From Mucilaginibacter sp. (GTDB taxonomy: Bacteria > Bacteroidota > Bacteroidia > Sphingobacteriales > Sphingobacteriaceae), in contig JAUCSE010000099.1 of assembly GCA_030445275.1 (NCBI GenBank), positions 22,235-86,234 on the forward strand: DNA of 64,000 nt. The letters are read 5' to 3'. The position numbers and the translations under genes were made by a program. The notes under the pieces are model-generated. The model worked only from the letters and a program-made list of their open reading frames with translations, did not search any database and was not told the origin of the DNA. This document shows, in pieces, positions 17,605-26,266 of the stretch. Position 1 is the first letter of the stretch, and each line of letters opens with the position of its first letter.

Positions 17605-17740
17605 TTGTCAATATACATTATTTTGCTAAATAATGTTTTAAGCAATTTTAATATGGTTTTATGGTTAAAACATCTAATTTATAACCATTATAAATAAGCC
17701 TGTTTGACAAAGTCTTGACATTGGATCCCATTTATAGTGA

Positions 17741-17748
17741 TATTTTTG
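17741..17748 (+). promoter_or_regulatory. -7 box of hemA (TATTTTTG)
   Basis: TATTTTTG fits TAnnTTTG and ends 22 nt before the TTG start of hemA. Possible -33 elements are TTGACA at 17715 (23-bp spacer) or TTGG at 17721 (17-bp spacer), neither ideal. Confidence 0.5.
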
Positions 17749-17770
17749 TTCGGTCAAATTTAAAACTGCT

Positions 17771-19000
17771 TTGAAGTATTTAAAGGTTATTGCTTTTACA
17801 CACAAACAGATTGAACTGAAGGAATTAGGTAGATTGGTGATTTGCCAGGAAGGTCTGATAGAAAAACTTCAACAAGTTAAAACTCAATTTGGGATACCAG
17901 AGATATTTTATCTGGCTACGTGCAATCGTGTTGAATTTATTATGACAACCCCACAGGTTGTTGATAAGGATTTTGCAAAAAGATTCATAGAGGCTTTTAA
18001 TACAGAGCTGTGCCATGATTCCCTCTCCACTTTTATGAATAGCGCTTCTATTTATGAAGATCAGGAAGCTATGGTTCACCTGCTACGTACTTCATGTTCA
18101 TTAGAAAGTTTAATAGTTGGCGAAAAAGAGATACTGGCCCAGTTGCGTAAAGCTTACGAGCAATGCCGGGAAGCTGGTTTGACCGGTGATGCTTTACGTA
18201 TGATTATGAGCTGCGTTGTTAAAACAGCTAAAGAAGTTTATACTCATACCAATATTTCAAAAAATCCAATATCGGTAGTATCATTGGCTTATCGTAAACT
18301 AAGAGATCTGAACCTGTGTGCCAACGATGCTCGCGTGCTGATCATTGGCGCAGGCGAAACCAACCGCAATATTTCCAAATATCTTCAAAAGCATAAATTT
18401 TCAAACTTTACGGTATTTAACCGCACAGTTTCAAAAGCCCAGCAGTTAGCTGCCGACTTAAAAGGTGAAGCTTTTGATCTGGAGGCTTTAAAAACGTATA
18501 AAAAAGGTTTTGATGTGATCATTACCTGCACATCGGCAGTTGAGCCTATTATCACTACCGAAATATATCAATCGCTGCTTAACGGCGATACCACCCGCAA
18601 AACCATTGTGGATCTGGCCATACCTAATGATACCGCTCCCGAAGTGTTGGAGCAATTCCCTGTTAATTTTATCGAGGTGCATTCATTAAACGAGGTTGCC
18701 AAACGTAACCTGCAGGAACGTTACCAGGAACTGGTACATGCCGAAGCCATTATTGAGCAAAATATCAGCGAGTTTTTAACTCAGTTAAAACAGCGCCGTA
18801 TTGAAGTAGCCATGCGCCAGGTACCCGAAAAAATTAAGGAGATCCGCAATACTGCCATCAATTCTGTTTTTGCCGATGAGGTTCAGGGTCTGGACGAGCA
18901 ATCGCGCGAGATACTGGAAAAGGTGATCAACTACATGGAAAAGAAATATATCAGCGTGCCGATGATCATGGCTAAAGATATATTGATCAACGAAAACTAA
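17771..19000 (+). CDS. hemA: Glutamyl-tRNA reductase
   Basis: HemA reduces glutamyl-tRNA(Glu) to glutamate-1-semialdehyde with NADPH, the first committed step of C5 heme synthesis. The 409-residue protein has the catalytic region YLATCNRVEFI with the nucleophilic Cys50, the ESLIVGEKEILAQLRKAY signature near residue 113, an NADP-binding VLIIGAGETNRNISKYL near residue 195, and the C-terminal helical dimerisation domain. Translation starts at TTG 17771; no ATG precedes the conserved N-terminus. It opens the heme cluster. The glutamate-1-semialdehyde partner hemL is four genes on. Confidence 0.95.
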   Translation: MKYLKVIAFTHKQIELKELGRLVICQEGLIEKLQQVKTQFGIPEIFYLATCNRVEFIMTTPQVVDKDFAKRFIEAFNTELCHDSLSTFMNSASIYEDQEAMVHLLRTSCSLESLIVGEKEILAQLRKAYEQCREAGLTGDALRMIMSCVVKTAKEVYTHTNISKNPISVVSLAYRKLRDLNLCANDARVLIIGAGETNRNISKYLQKHKFSNFTVFNRTVSKAQQLAADLKGEAFDLEALKTYKKGFDVIITCTSAVEPIITTEIYQSLLNGDTTRKTIVDLAIPNDTAPEVLEQFPVNFIEVHSLNEVAKRNLQERYQELVHAEAIIEQNISEFLTQLKQRRIEVAMRQVPEKIKEIRNTAINSVFADEVQGLDEQSREILEKVINYMEKKYISVPMIMAKDILINEN

Positions 19001-19337
19001 TATTTTAAACTTCCGTACGTCATTGCGTAGCGTGGCAATCCCCTTTATACAGGGCAAATAAGCATGTCGTATAGCGCTCAATTGCCGCTAAGGGTGTTAC
19101 GTTTTTCGTTGTTGTTTGTTTTTTTAAGGTACTCAAGATGGCTTCGCCGTATAGCTTGATCCAAAAGTAACCAAGACCGAGCGTAGCGAGATAATGAACA
19201 CCTATAAAAAACAAATAATAGGTGAATAACTCAAGACAGAAAAAAACTTCCACCCACAAGGCAAAACACCCAGGCCCGCTCTGTCAAGCCTTTACCCGCT
19301 TTTTGATTTGCAAATTTGACCTTTCTTATTTCCCCTC
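19001..19337. other. Non-coding gap after hemA, first part
   Basis: No gene is seen. At 19017-19060 there is a fragment of family G (CGTCATTGCG..). A GC-skewed stretch around 19140-19200 resembles an old repeat ('gaccgagcgtagcgagataa'). An imperfect hairpin near 19198-19224 (CACCTAT / ATAGGTG) might terminate hemA transcripts. Confidence 0.5.
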
Positions 19338-19546
19338 ATTCTGTTAATTCTAAAATTCAGATTCAGGCAGCCACCGCATAGGCCACCCTTGTTCTGCCTG
19401 CTTTCACCCGAAGCTTATCTGCTGACAGGAAGGAAAAAAGAAATTCTGTTAATTCTAAAATTCAGTAAATTCAGATTCAGACAACAATTGCACAGGCCAC
19501 CATTGTTCTGCCTGCTTTCACCCGAAGCTTATCTGCTGACGGGAAA
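19338..19546. repeat. Two-copy tandem repeat, ~105-bp period, in the hemA-hemCD gap
   Basis: Unit 1 (19338-~19432) and unit 2 (19443-~19546) both begin ATTCTGTTAATTCTAAAATT and share the block GCCTGCTTTCACCCGAAGCT followed by TATCTGCTGAC. The middle parts differ by short insertions. No open frame is conserved, so it is non-coding. I do not recognise the unit. Confidence 0.8.
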
Positions 19547-19607
19547 ACAATAAAAGGAAATCATGTTAATCCTTTAACGGCGAAGCCTTCTTGAACACCA
19601 ATAAAAA

Positions 19608-19740
19608 ATCAATTCGTGAAAAATCCGAAAAATCCCGGTTCAGACAAATGCGTTAGGGATAGCAGCGGATACCGGCCTGTGGATAAGGCCTTGCGGCGTA
19701 TGAGCAGATAGCCCGGTCCGCCAGCTGGCGGAAACGCCCT
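19608..19740. repeat. Family D half-element plus a GC-rich structured module
   Basis: A single family D arm (AATCCCGGTTCAGACAA, 19631-19647) is followed by a GC-rich block 'gcgttagggatagcagcgga' ... 'gagcagatagcccggtccg' with two hairpins (GGCC..GGCC near 19670-19690 and CCGCCAGCTGGCGG near 19721). From memory, similar GCGTTAGGGAT..AGCGGATA modules occur in intergenic DNA of many Bacteroidota, but I cannot verify this here. It may be a structured RNA or a REP-like element. Confidence 0.5.
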
Positions 19741-19927
19741 TGTACTTATTAAGCAATTAATTATGCCATCTCAATACATCATATTTATTCATTAAACATC
19801 GCCAAACCGCGACCTAATCTACTACCAACCACCCTTTAACCTTACCCAAAACCCTCTATAACGGTCATATTGTTGCAATTAGAAATAATTCGTGAAATTC
19901 TTGTACCTTATCATGGCTATAAAAAAT

Positions 19928-19935
19928 TAAATTTG
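19928..19935 (+). promoter_or_regulatory. -7 box of hemCD (TAAATTTG)
   Basis: TAAATTTG ends 22 nt before the TTG start of hemCD, the same distance as at hemA. The nearest TTG for a -33 element (19901) leaves a long 24-bp spacer. Confidence 0.5.
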
Positions 19936-19957
19936 CACCTGTAAAATATTCATTCTT

Positions 19958-21532
19958 TTGGACAGAACACTGATAATAGGAACCCGCGGCAGTGAATTGG
20001 CGCTATGGCAGGCTAATTTTGTAAAAGACAGCCTTGCTGCAATTAACGTTGATGCCGAACTAAAGATCATAAAAACCCAGGGCGACCGTATATTAAACTT
20101 GAGCTTTGACAAGCTGGAAGGCAAGGGATTTTTTACCAAAGAATTAGAAGAAGAATTATTGGCTGGTACCATTGATATTGCGGTACACTCGCATAAGGAC
20201 CTGCCAACTGAAAACCCTCCGGGACTCATCATCGCAGCAGTTTCAGAAAGGGAGGATCCTGCTGAACTGTTGTTGATCTTGAAAGATTGTGTGGATGTAC
20301 ATCAAAAGCTTTCGGTAAAATACGGGGCTATTGTGGGTACATCATCAAACAGGCGTAAGGCGCAATTACTGGCCCATCGCCCTGATCTGGAGATAGAAGA
20401 TCTGCGTGGTAACGTGCCTACCCGTATTGGTAAGCTGCGCGATGAAAAATATGATGCCATCATGATTGCCAAGGCTGGAGTGGTCCGCTTAGGATTGGAT
20501 TTGAGTGAATTTCATGTGGAAGAAATAACTCCTGCTGAACTGATCCCTGCACCGGCACAGGGCGCGCTGGCTATCCAGATACGGGAAGGTAACCAGGATG
20601 TTTTTGATATTCTGCAAACACTGCACCATCCTGATGTGGCCGAAGAACTGGCCGTTGAAAGAACCGTGTTGAAACTATTTGGCGGCGGCTGTCATCTGCC
20701 GCTGGGCTGTTACTGCCGACGTGATGAGGGTGTGTTCCAGGTATTTACCTCCAAAGCCGAAACCGGCGATGATTTTCCTGACAGGTTGTTTTTAGAATCA
20801 CCAACTACCGAGGGCCTGGCCGAAAAGGTGGTTGCAAAATTTGCTAAGGATCGCAAATTCCCGTCAAAGGTATTTATATCACGCGAGCTGTCTGAGCAAA
20901 GTTATTTCCGTAAAGCGCTTGAACATCACGGTATTGAAGTAGAAGCACGATCGCTTATACGTACCGTACCTGTAATTACCAAGCTCGATCCGTATATATT
21001 AAAAAACATTGACTGGGTATTTTTCTCCAGTAAAAACGCGGTGGAATATTTTTTTCAGTTGAATCCGCTATTTCCTAAAAAGGTAAAATTTGGCGTAATG
21101 GGTAGCGGATCAGAAGAAATGCTGCGCCGCAAAGGCTATTTTACCAATTATGTAGGCGATGGCATTGATACTGCTGATGTGGCCGAAGAGTTTGCTAAGC
21201 TGGCTAATGGTACCATTGTATTGTTCCCCGGAGCCGAAAGCCCAATGCGGAGCATTCAGCAAGGTTTATCAGCAGATACCAGGATCATTGAGCTTCCGGT
21301 ATATGAAACTGTACTGGAAGAAGATGTTGAACCCAGCGGTGCCGATGTACTGGTATTTACCAGCCCATCGAACGTAGAGGCTTACTTTGTTGATAACCTG
21401 CTTGACCCTTATCAAAAGGTAGTGGCGATAGGTAAATCAACCGGGAAAAAATTTGATGAAATGGGTGTAAAATACACCTTGCCTTACTCGCCCGACGAAG
21501 TTGGATTGTCTGAGGCGGTGTTTGGACTTTAG
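19958..21532 (+). CDS. hemCD: Hydroxymethylbilane synthase - uroporphyrinogen-III synthase fusion
   Basis: A 524-residue fusion. Residues 1-300 are HemC: IIGTRGSELALWQ at the N-terminus, HSHKDLPT, RRKAQLLAHRPDL, and GGGCHLPLG with C245, the cysteine that carries the dipyrromethane cofactor. Residues ~305-524 are HemD: SKVFISRELSEQSYF, VFFSSKNAVEYFF, VLVFTSPSNVEAYF. Together they polymerise four porphobilinogens and close the ring as uroporphyrinogen III, so the unstable linear intermediate could be handed on directly. Translation starts at TTG 19958. The substrate-supplying hemB follows 91 bp later, separated by a family B repeat. Confidence 0.95.
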   Translation: MDRTLIIGTRGSELALWQANFVKDSLAAINVDAELKIIKTQGDRILNLSFDKLEGKGFFTKELEEELLAGTIDIAVHSHKDLPTENPPGLIIAAVSEREDPAELLLILKDCVDVHQKLSVKYGAIVGTSSNRRKAQLLAHRPDLEIEDLRGNVPTRIGKLRDEKYDAIMIAKAGVVRLGLDLSEFHVEEITPAELIPAPAQGALAIQIREGNQDVFDILQTLHHPDVAEELAVERTVLKLFGGGCHLPLGCYCRRDEGVFQVFTSKAETGDDFPDRLFLESPTTEGLAEKVVAKFAKDRKFPSKVFISRELSEQSYFRKALEHHGIEVEARSLIRTVPVITKLDPYILKNIDWVFFSSKNAVEYFFQLNPLFPKKVKFGVMGSGSEEMLRRKGYFTNYVGDGIDTADVAEEFAKLANGTIVLFPGAESPMRSIQQGLSADTRIIELPVYETVLEEDVEPSGADVLVFTSPSNVEAYFVDNLLDPYQKVVAIGKSTGKKFDEMGVKYTLPYSPDEVGLSEAVFGL

Positions 21533-21533
21533 C

Positions 21534-21617
21534 AAGTCCATAGTCGATGGTCGATAGTCCATAGACTTTAAAATCAATACGAGATGACCATGGACTATCG
21601 ACCATGGTCAATGGACC
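21534..21617. repeat. Family B inverted repeat between hemCD and hemB
   Basis: Left arm 'agtccatagtcgatggtcga' and right arm 'ggactatcgaccatggtcaa' are imperfect complements built from a GTCCATGGTCGAT-like phrase. Related: 63823-63856 and the in-frame segment in ispG at 9648-9712. Confidence 0.8.
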
Positions 21618-21623
21618 AGAAAT

Positions 21624-22595
21624 ATGTTACAAAGACCACGTAGAAACCGGAAAAGTGAAGTGATACGCCAAATGGTGCAGGAAACCCACGTTAGTGCAGC
21701 TAACCTGATATTCCCGCTGTTTATTGTTGATGGTACGTTTCAAAAAACAGAGGTTGCATCAATGCCCGGCATTTACCGGTATTCTGTTGATAATTTGCTG
21801 CGCGAGATAGAAAGCTGTTTAAAGCTTGATTTAAACTCGTTTGATCTGTTTCCCAATATTGAGGAATCATTGAAAGACCAGGTTGCTACCGAAAGTTACC
21901 GGGATAACAGTTTATACCTGCGGGCTATTCGCGAGGTAAAAAAGAATTTCCCTGAGGCTTGTATAGTTACCGACGTGGCGATGGACCCATACAGCAGCGA
22001 TGGCCATGACGGCATTGTTAAGGATGGCGTAATATTGAATGATGAAACGCTGGAGGTATTAGGTAAAATGGCCCTGGCACATGCCCAGTGTGGTGCAGAT
22101 ATCATAGCCCCGTCAGACATGATGGATGGTCGTGTAGGATATATTCGCAATGTGTTGGACGAAAACGGCTTTACAAACGTTTCTATCATGTCATACTCGG
22201 CCAAGTATGCCAGCGCGTTTTATGGTCCGTTCAGGGATGCCTTAAATTCGGCTCCCAAATTTGGTGATAAAAAAACCTACCAGATGAACCCTGCCAATCA
22301 GCGCGAAGCATTGATTGAAGCCAATTTGGACGAACTGGAAGGTGCCGATTTTTTAATGGTAAAACCGGCATTACCTTACCTGGATGTTATAAAACTAATA
22401 AAAGATAATACCGAGCTACCTGTTGCCGCCTACAATGTAAGTGGCGAGTATGCCATGGTTAAGGCTGCTATACAACGCGGCTGGCTTAATGAACAACGTG
22501 CCATTACCGAAGTGCTAACGAGTATCAGGAGGGCAGGAGCAACGGCTATATTAACCTACCATGCCAAGGAAGTGCTGGAGAATAAATGGTTATAG
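21624..22595 (+). CDS. hemB: Delta-aminolevulinic acid dehydratase (porphobilinogen synthase)
   Basis: HemB condenses two 5-aminolevulinates to porphobilinogen. The 323-residue length is normal for the family. Diagnostic segments: LIFPLFIVDG at the N-terminus, DVAMDPYSSDGHDGIV where many relatives have a Cys-rich zinc site, APSDMMDGRVGYIR, IMSYSAKYASAFYGPFRDA with the first active-site Lys, and FLMVKPALPYLD with the Schiff-base Lys. The DPYSSDGHDG form lacks the zinc-binding cysteines and suggests a magnesium-dependent enzyme. It lies between hemCD and hemL on the same strand. Confidence 0.96.
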   Translation: MLQRPRRNRKSEVIRQMVQETHVSAANLIFPLFIVDGTFQKTEVASMPGIYRYSVDNLLREIESCLKLDLNSFDLFPNIEESLKDQVATESYRDNSLYLRAIREVKKNFPEACIVTDVAMDPYSSDGHDGIVKDGVILNDETLEVLGKMALAHAQCGADIIAPSDMMDGRVGYIRNVLDENGFTNVSIMSYSAKYASAFYGPFRDALNSAPKFGDKKTYQMNPANQREALIEANLDELEGADFLMVKPALPYLDVIKLIKDNTELPVAAYNVSGEYAMVKAAIQRGWLNEQRAITEVLTSIRRAGATAILTYHAKEVLENKWL

Positions 22596-22596
22596 A

Positions 22597-22683
22597 AAGC
22601 TAAAAGCATAAGGCTGAAAGCCCAAAGCTTTTATTAAATATACAATCAAGCTTTAAGCTTTATGCTTTAAGCTTTACGCTTAA
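22597..22683. repeat. Family A inverted repeat between hemB and hemL
   Basis: The purine-rich arm 'gctaaaagcataaggctgaa' faces a pyrimidine-rich arm 'tttaagctttatgctttaag'. The pattern is degenerate heptads around AAAGC/GCTTT. Related: 60587-60672 and the in-frame segment in ispG at 10248-10335. Confidence 0.8.
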
Positions 22684-22689
22684 AAAAGA

Positions 22690-24060
22690 ATGTTAGATTC
22701 AATAAAAAAAATATTTTCGGGTGAGGCGAATGAGCCGGTGAACACGACAGGAAAGCCCGATATCAGCAGGGAAAAATCTGCTGAATTGTATGCCAAGGCA
22801 AAAACGTATTTTCCGGGTGGGGTTAACTCGCCGGTTAGGGCGTTTAAATCTGTTTATGGCACCCCTTTATTTATACAAAAAGGCGATGGCAGCCATATAT
22901 GGGATGTTGATGGTAATGAGTTTATTGATTTTTGCTGTTCATGGGGGCCGCTTATTTTGGGTCACAACAATGCCAAAGTAAGAGAAAAAGTTATTGAGGT
23001 AATGCAAAATGGCATGTCGTTCGGAGCGCCTACCGCTTTGGAGAATGAACTGGCCGAGCTGATCCTGAAAAATAACAAATTTATTGAAAAACTGCGTTTT
23101 GTAAGCTCGGGTACCGAGGCTGTGATGTCGGCGCTTAGGCTGGCGAGGGGTTATACCAAACGCGATAAAATATTAAAGTTTGAGGGTTGCTACCACGGTC
23201 ATACCGATGCTTTACTGGTTAAAGCAGGCTCGGGCTTGGTAACCTTTGGCGAAACTTCATCAGCAGGTGTACCTAAGGCATTTGCCGATGAAACCATTGT
23301 AGTGTCCCTAAATGATAAGGAAGCCGTAACCAAGGCCTTTGAAGAGTTTAAAGATCAGATAGCCGCCGTTATTATTGAACCGATCCCGGCGAATAATGGC
23401 TTGCTGTTACAGGAAAAGGAATACCTGCAGTTTTTGCGTGATATATGTACCCAAAATGGTACTCTGCTTATATTTGATGAGGTAATATCAGGTTTCAGGA
23501 TAGGTTTTGAAGGAGCGTCAGGGTATTACGGTATTAAACCGGATATCATTACCTATGGTAAAATTATAGGTGGTGGCTTGCCGGTAGGCGCCTATGGAGC
23601 ATCGGCAGCTATTATGAGCAATATATCACCCGAAGGTTCGGTATACCAGGCAGGTACTTTATCTGGTAACCCGGTAGCTATGGCCGCTGGTATTGCCCAG
23701 TTGAGTGAACTGTTAAGAATGGGCTTTTACCGAGATTTGAACAATAAGACAGAGGAGTTCAGGGAGGCAGTACAGCGCTTTGCCACAGCACGTAACTATA
23801 AATTTAAGGTGTTTGGCATAGGCTCTATATTCTGGTTTGCTTTTACAGATAAAGAGTATATTCGTACAGCCGAAGATATTGATGTTTCCAGTATGGAGAA
23901 ATTCAAAAAGTTTCACCGCGAATTAATAAATCGTGGTATTTACCTGGGGCCATCAGGTTATGAAGTTGGCTTTATATCATCGGCACATACTAAAATAGAC
24001 CTGGAGAAAGCAAAACGTGCTATATTTGATAGTCTTGACCTGGTATTTAACGGGAAATAG
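22690..24060 (+). CDS. hemL: Glutamate-1-semialdehyde 2,1-aminomutase
   Basis: HemL is a PLP enzyme turning glutamate-1-semialdehyde into 5-aminolevulinate. The conserved body begins at SREKSAELYAKAKTYFPGGVNSPVRAF, with VSSGTEAVMSALRLARG for phosphate binding, FEGCYHGHTDALLVKAG, the cofactor Asp in LIFDEVISGFR, and the PLP Lys in TYGKIIGGGLPVGAYG. The 456-residue form from ATG 22690 has about 25 extra N-terminal residues compared with typical HemL; no nearer ATG matches the usual start, so the long form is plausible. It is followed by an inverted repeat (family N) and then a two-component system. Confidence 0.95.
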   Translation: MLDSIKKIFSGEANEPVNTTGKPDISREKSAELYAKAKTYFPGGVNSPVRAFKSVYGTPLFIQKGDGSHIWDVDGNEFIDFCCSWGPLILGHNNAKVREKVIEVMQNGMSFGAPTALENELAELILKNNKFIEKLRFVSSGTEAVMSALRLARGYTKRDKILKFEGCYHGHTDALLVKAGSGLVTFGETSSAGVPKAFADETIVVSLNDKEAVTKAFEEFKDQIAAVIIEPIPANNGLLLQEKEYLQFLRDICTQNGTLLIFDEVISGFRIGFEGASGYYGIKPDIITYGKIIGGGLPVGAYGASAAIMSNISPEGSVYQAGTLSGNPVAMAAGIAQLSELLRMGFYRDLNNKTEEFREAVQRFATARNYKFKVFGIGSIFWFAFTDKEYIRTAEDIDVSSMEKFKKFHRELINRGIYLGPSGYEVGFISSAHTKIDLEKAKRAIFDSLDLVFNGK

Positions 24061-24126
24061 GCGTGTTGCCAGGTTCTGGGTTCGAGTTGCCTGAAGTGCT
24101 ACCCGAACCCCGAACCTGGCAACACG
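24061..24126. repeat. Family N inverted repeat after hemL
   Basis: CGTGTTGCCAGGTTCTGGGT pairs with ACCCGAACCCCGAACCTGGC..ACACG around a ~15-nt centre, directly after the hemL stop. It may also be a terminator or attenuator. Only one copy is present in this window. Confidence 0.8.
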
Positions 24127-24145
24127 AAACTTAATATTAAGTGAA

Positions 24146-25021
24146 ATGAAAAAGCCATTTGTTATTTTTTACGCGCTGATCATATACGCTGTTTCCGAAC
24201 TGGTTTGGTGGGGGTATATGCTCATGAAACTACAGCCGGAACGCATTGGTATGATTATTGGTGAGGGCAGTATGTTTGTTTTGATATTTGTAGTAGGCGC
24301 CTATAGCCTGCATGCATCCATCAACAAAGAACGTAAGCTGCAGGAGCAGAAAAAGAATTTTTTGCTTTCAGTAACGCATGAACTAAAATCGCCGCTGGCA
24401 TCTATTAAAATATTATTGCAAACTATTCAAAAGCGTAATTTGACCAAAGAACAGATATTGGATTTTGTAAGCAAATCATTGTTAGATGTGGAACGTTTGG
24501 ATGACATGGTGGAGAATATGCTGTTGGCATCAAAAATTGATAACCGGTCGTATACTTTCCCCAAAGCCAGTTTTAATCTTTCGGTATTGGTTGATAGTAT
24601 TGTTAACCGCTTGCAGATCACCAAATGTGATTGTAACCAGCAGATCATAGATGCCGAAATTGAACCTAAGATCGAGATCACCGGTGATAAATTCGCTTTA
24701 ACATCGGTAGTGACCAATTTGATTGAAAACGCGGTTAAATACTCGAGTCCGTGTTCGGCAGTACATGTCAAATTGTTTTCGAAGGAAGAAAGAGTTTACT
24801 TGGAAGTTGCTGATCATGGCATTGGCATAGCCGATAATGAAAAAACACGTATTTTCGATAAGTTTTACCGTGTAGGCAGTGAGGATACCCGTAATACTAA
24901 AGGTACCGGACTGGGTCTTTATATTGTAAAAGAAGTGCTTGATAAACACAAGGCCAGCATCAGGGTAAGGGATAATCGCCCCGAGGGTAGTGTTTTTGAA
25001 GTTGTATTTGGATTAACCTAA
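24146..25021 (+). CDS. Membrane sensor histidine kinase (within the heme cluster)
   Basis: 291 residues: two N-terminal membrane helices (FVIFYALIIYAVSELVWWGY and MFVLIFVVGAYSL) with almost no periplasmic loop, then HisKA with phospho-His H78 (SVTHELKSPLASIK), N box (LIENAVKYS), DHGIG and GTGLGLYIVKE ATP-lid motifs. With no large sensor domain it probably senses something in or at the membrane. It sits 12 bp before its response regulator and between hemL and hemE, so a role in tuning heme supply or sensing a heme-linked signal is an inference from position only. Confidence 0.93.
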   Translation: MKKPFVIFYALIIYAVSELVWWGYMLMKLQPERIGMIIGEGSMFVLIFVVGAYSLHASINKERKLQEQKKNFLLSVTHELKSPLASIKILLQTIQKRNLTKEQILDFVSKSLLDVERLDDMVENMLLASKIDNRSYTFPKASFNLSVLVDSIVNRLQITKCDCNQQIIDAEIEPKIEITGDKFALTSVVTNLIENAVKYSSPCSAVHVKLFSKEERVYLEVADHGIGIADNEKTRIFDKFYRVGSEDTRNTKGTGLGLYIVKEVLDKHKASIRVRDNRPEGSVFEVVFGLT

Positions 25022-25033
25022 ATTGTAACTAAA

Positions 25034-25741
25034 ATGCCAAACAAAAAAAGAATTTTATTAGCCGAAGACGAAGAACATTTGTTAGAAGCCATCAAACTTA
25101 ACCTTGAGCTGGAGGGTTATAAAGTTTCTACAGCTAAAAATGGTAAAAAGGCTTTACAGTTATTTAAGGAAGAGCGTTTTAACCTGGTAATATTAGATGT
25201 GATGATGCCTGAAATTGACGGTTTTGTTGTAGCCGAAACTATCAGGCTTGAAAATACAGAAGTTCCTATTATGTTTTTAACCGCTAAAAACACCAATGAG
25301 GATAAAATTGCTGGTCTTAAAAAGGGTGCCGACGATTACCTGACCAAACCATTTAACCTGGAAGAGCTGATACTAAGGGTGAACAACCTGGTAAAACGCA
25401 GTCTGAAAGGTGAGGACCTAAAAGAGTTTAACAGCTATAAAATTGGCGACAAAACCATCCATTTTAACTCATTTGAATTGGTAAATGCCGATAGTTCTAT
25501 CACCCCGCTTACCAAGAAAGAAACGATGCTGCTTAAACTGCTTATTGAGCGCAGAAATGACGCGGTATCGCGTGAGCAGATATTGGAAACGGTTTGGAAT
25601 TATGATGTATATCCTTCAACCCGTACTATTGATAACTTTATCCTAACTTTCCGTAAGTATTTTGAACCAGATCCCAAGAACCCGGTTTATTTTCACTCTA
25701 TCCGCGGTGTAGGTTATAAATTTACCGATAATCAGCATTAA
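25034..25741 (+). CDS. OmpR-family response regulator
   Basis: 235 residues: a receiver domain with E11-D12 pocket and phospho-acceptor D55 (LVILDVMMPE), K in FLTAKNTN, then an OmpR/PhoB winged helix with LTKKETMLLKLLIERRNDAVSREQILETVWNYDVYPSTRTIDNFI and the terminal IRGVGYKF. It is the cognate partner of the kinase 12 bp upstream. Its stop codon TAA overlaps the ATG of the next gene by one base. Confidence 0.95.
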   Translation: MPNKKRILLAEDEEHLLEAIKLNLELEGYKVSTAKNGKKALQLFKEERFNLVILDVMMPEIDGFVVAETIRLENTEVPIMFLTAKNTNEDKIAGLKKGADDYLTKPFNLEELILRVNNLVKRSLKGEDLKEFNSYKIGDKTIHFNSFELVNADSSITPLTKKETMLLKLLIERRNDAVSREQILETVWNYDVYPSTRTIDNFILTFRKYFEPDPKNPVYFHSIRGVGYKFTDNQH

Positions 25742-26262
25742 TGTTCAGCAATAGGGTACGTATATTTATTGCATTTATTTTCCTGTTATCGCTGGGCTTG
25801 CTGCTGTATTTGCGTATTTATGAGCTTGCGGCAGTAGCCGTAATGATGATCATACTGCTCATTTGGGATTACTTTAAACAAGGTACCTTGGTTGTTGCTG
25901 CTAAGTATTTTCATGCCAAAGATTATGATAAAACCGAGGCATCATTAAAGGAAATTACCAGACCCGAGTGGCTTAGTAAAAAGCGCCGCGGGTTTTACGA
26001 ATATATATACGGCGGTATTTGTATACAGAGGCAGGAGTTTGAAGCGGCTGAGAGGCATTATGAATTGGCGGCACAATATCCGCTGCACACCGTTCATGAT
26101 CATGTAGCGGCACTGGTAAGCGTTGCTAATATCAATATCAGGTTTGGTAATTATGATAAAGCTAAAGCCTATTTACAACTGGCAGAAAACCATACAGATA
26201 AAATTACGGCCAAAATGAAGGAGGTAATAAACCGGCTTCATCAGGAATTAAAAAAACACTAA
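25741..26262 (+). CDS. Membrane protein with TPR-like repeat region
   Basis: 173 residues: two N-terminal hydrophobic helices (IFIAFIFLLSLGLLLYL and LAAVAVMMIILLIWDYF), then a cytoplasmic ~115-residue alpha-helical region whose pattern (YYEKAE-like AAERHYELAAQYPLHTVHDH...NYDKAKAYLQLAENH) suggests two or three TPR-type repeats. The function is unknown. It overlaps the response regulator stop by one base, so the kinase, regulator and this protein are surely one transcript. It may be an accessory or output protein of that system. Confidence 0.75.
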   Translation: MFSNRVRIFIAFIFLLSLGLLLYLRIYELAAVAVMMIILLIWDYFKQGTLVVAAKYFHAKDYDKTEASLKEITRPEWLSKKRRGFYEYIYGGICIQRQEFEAAERHYELAAQYPLHTVHDHVAALVSVANINIRFGNYDKAKAYLQLAENHTDKITAKMKEVINRLHQELKKH

Positions 26263-26266
26263 TACA

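Noticed and set aside
19001..19957. tRNA, small RNA or riboswitch in the long hemA-hemCD gap
   Set aside because: I found no cloverleaf pattern or known riboswitch core by eye; only repeats and a structured GC-rich block, reported separately.
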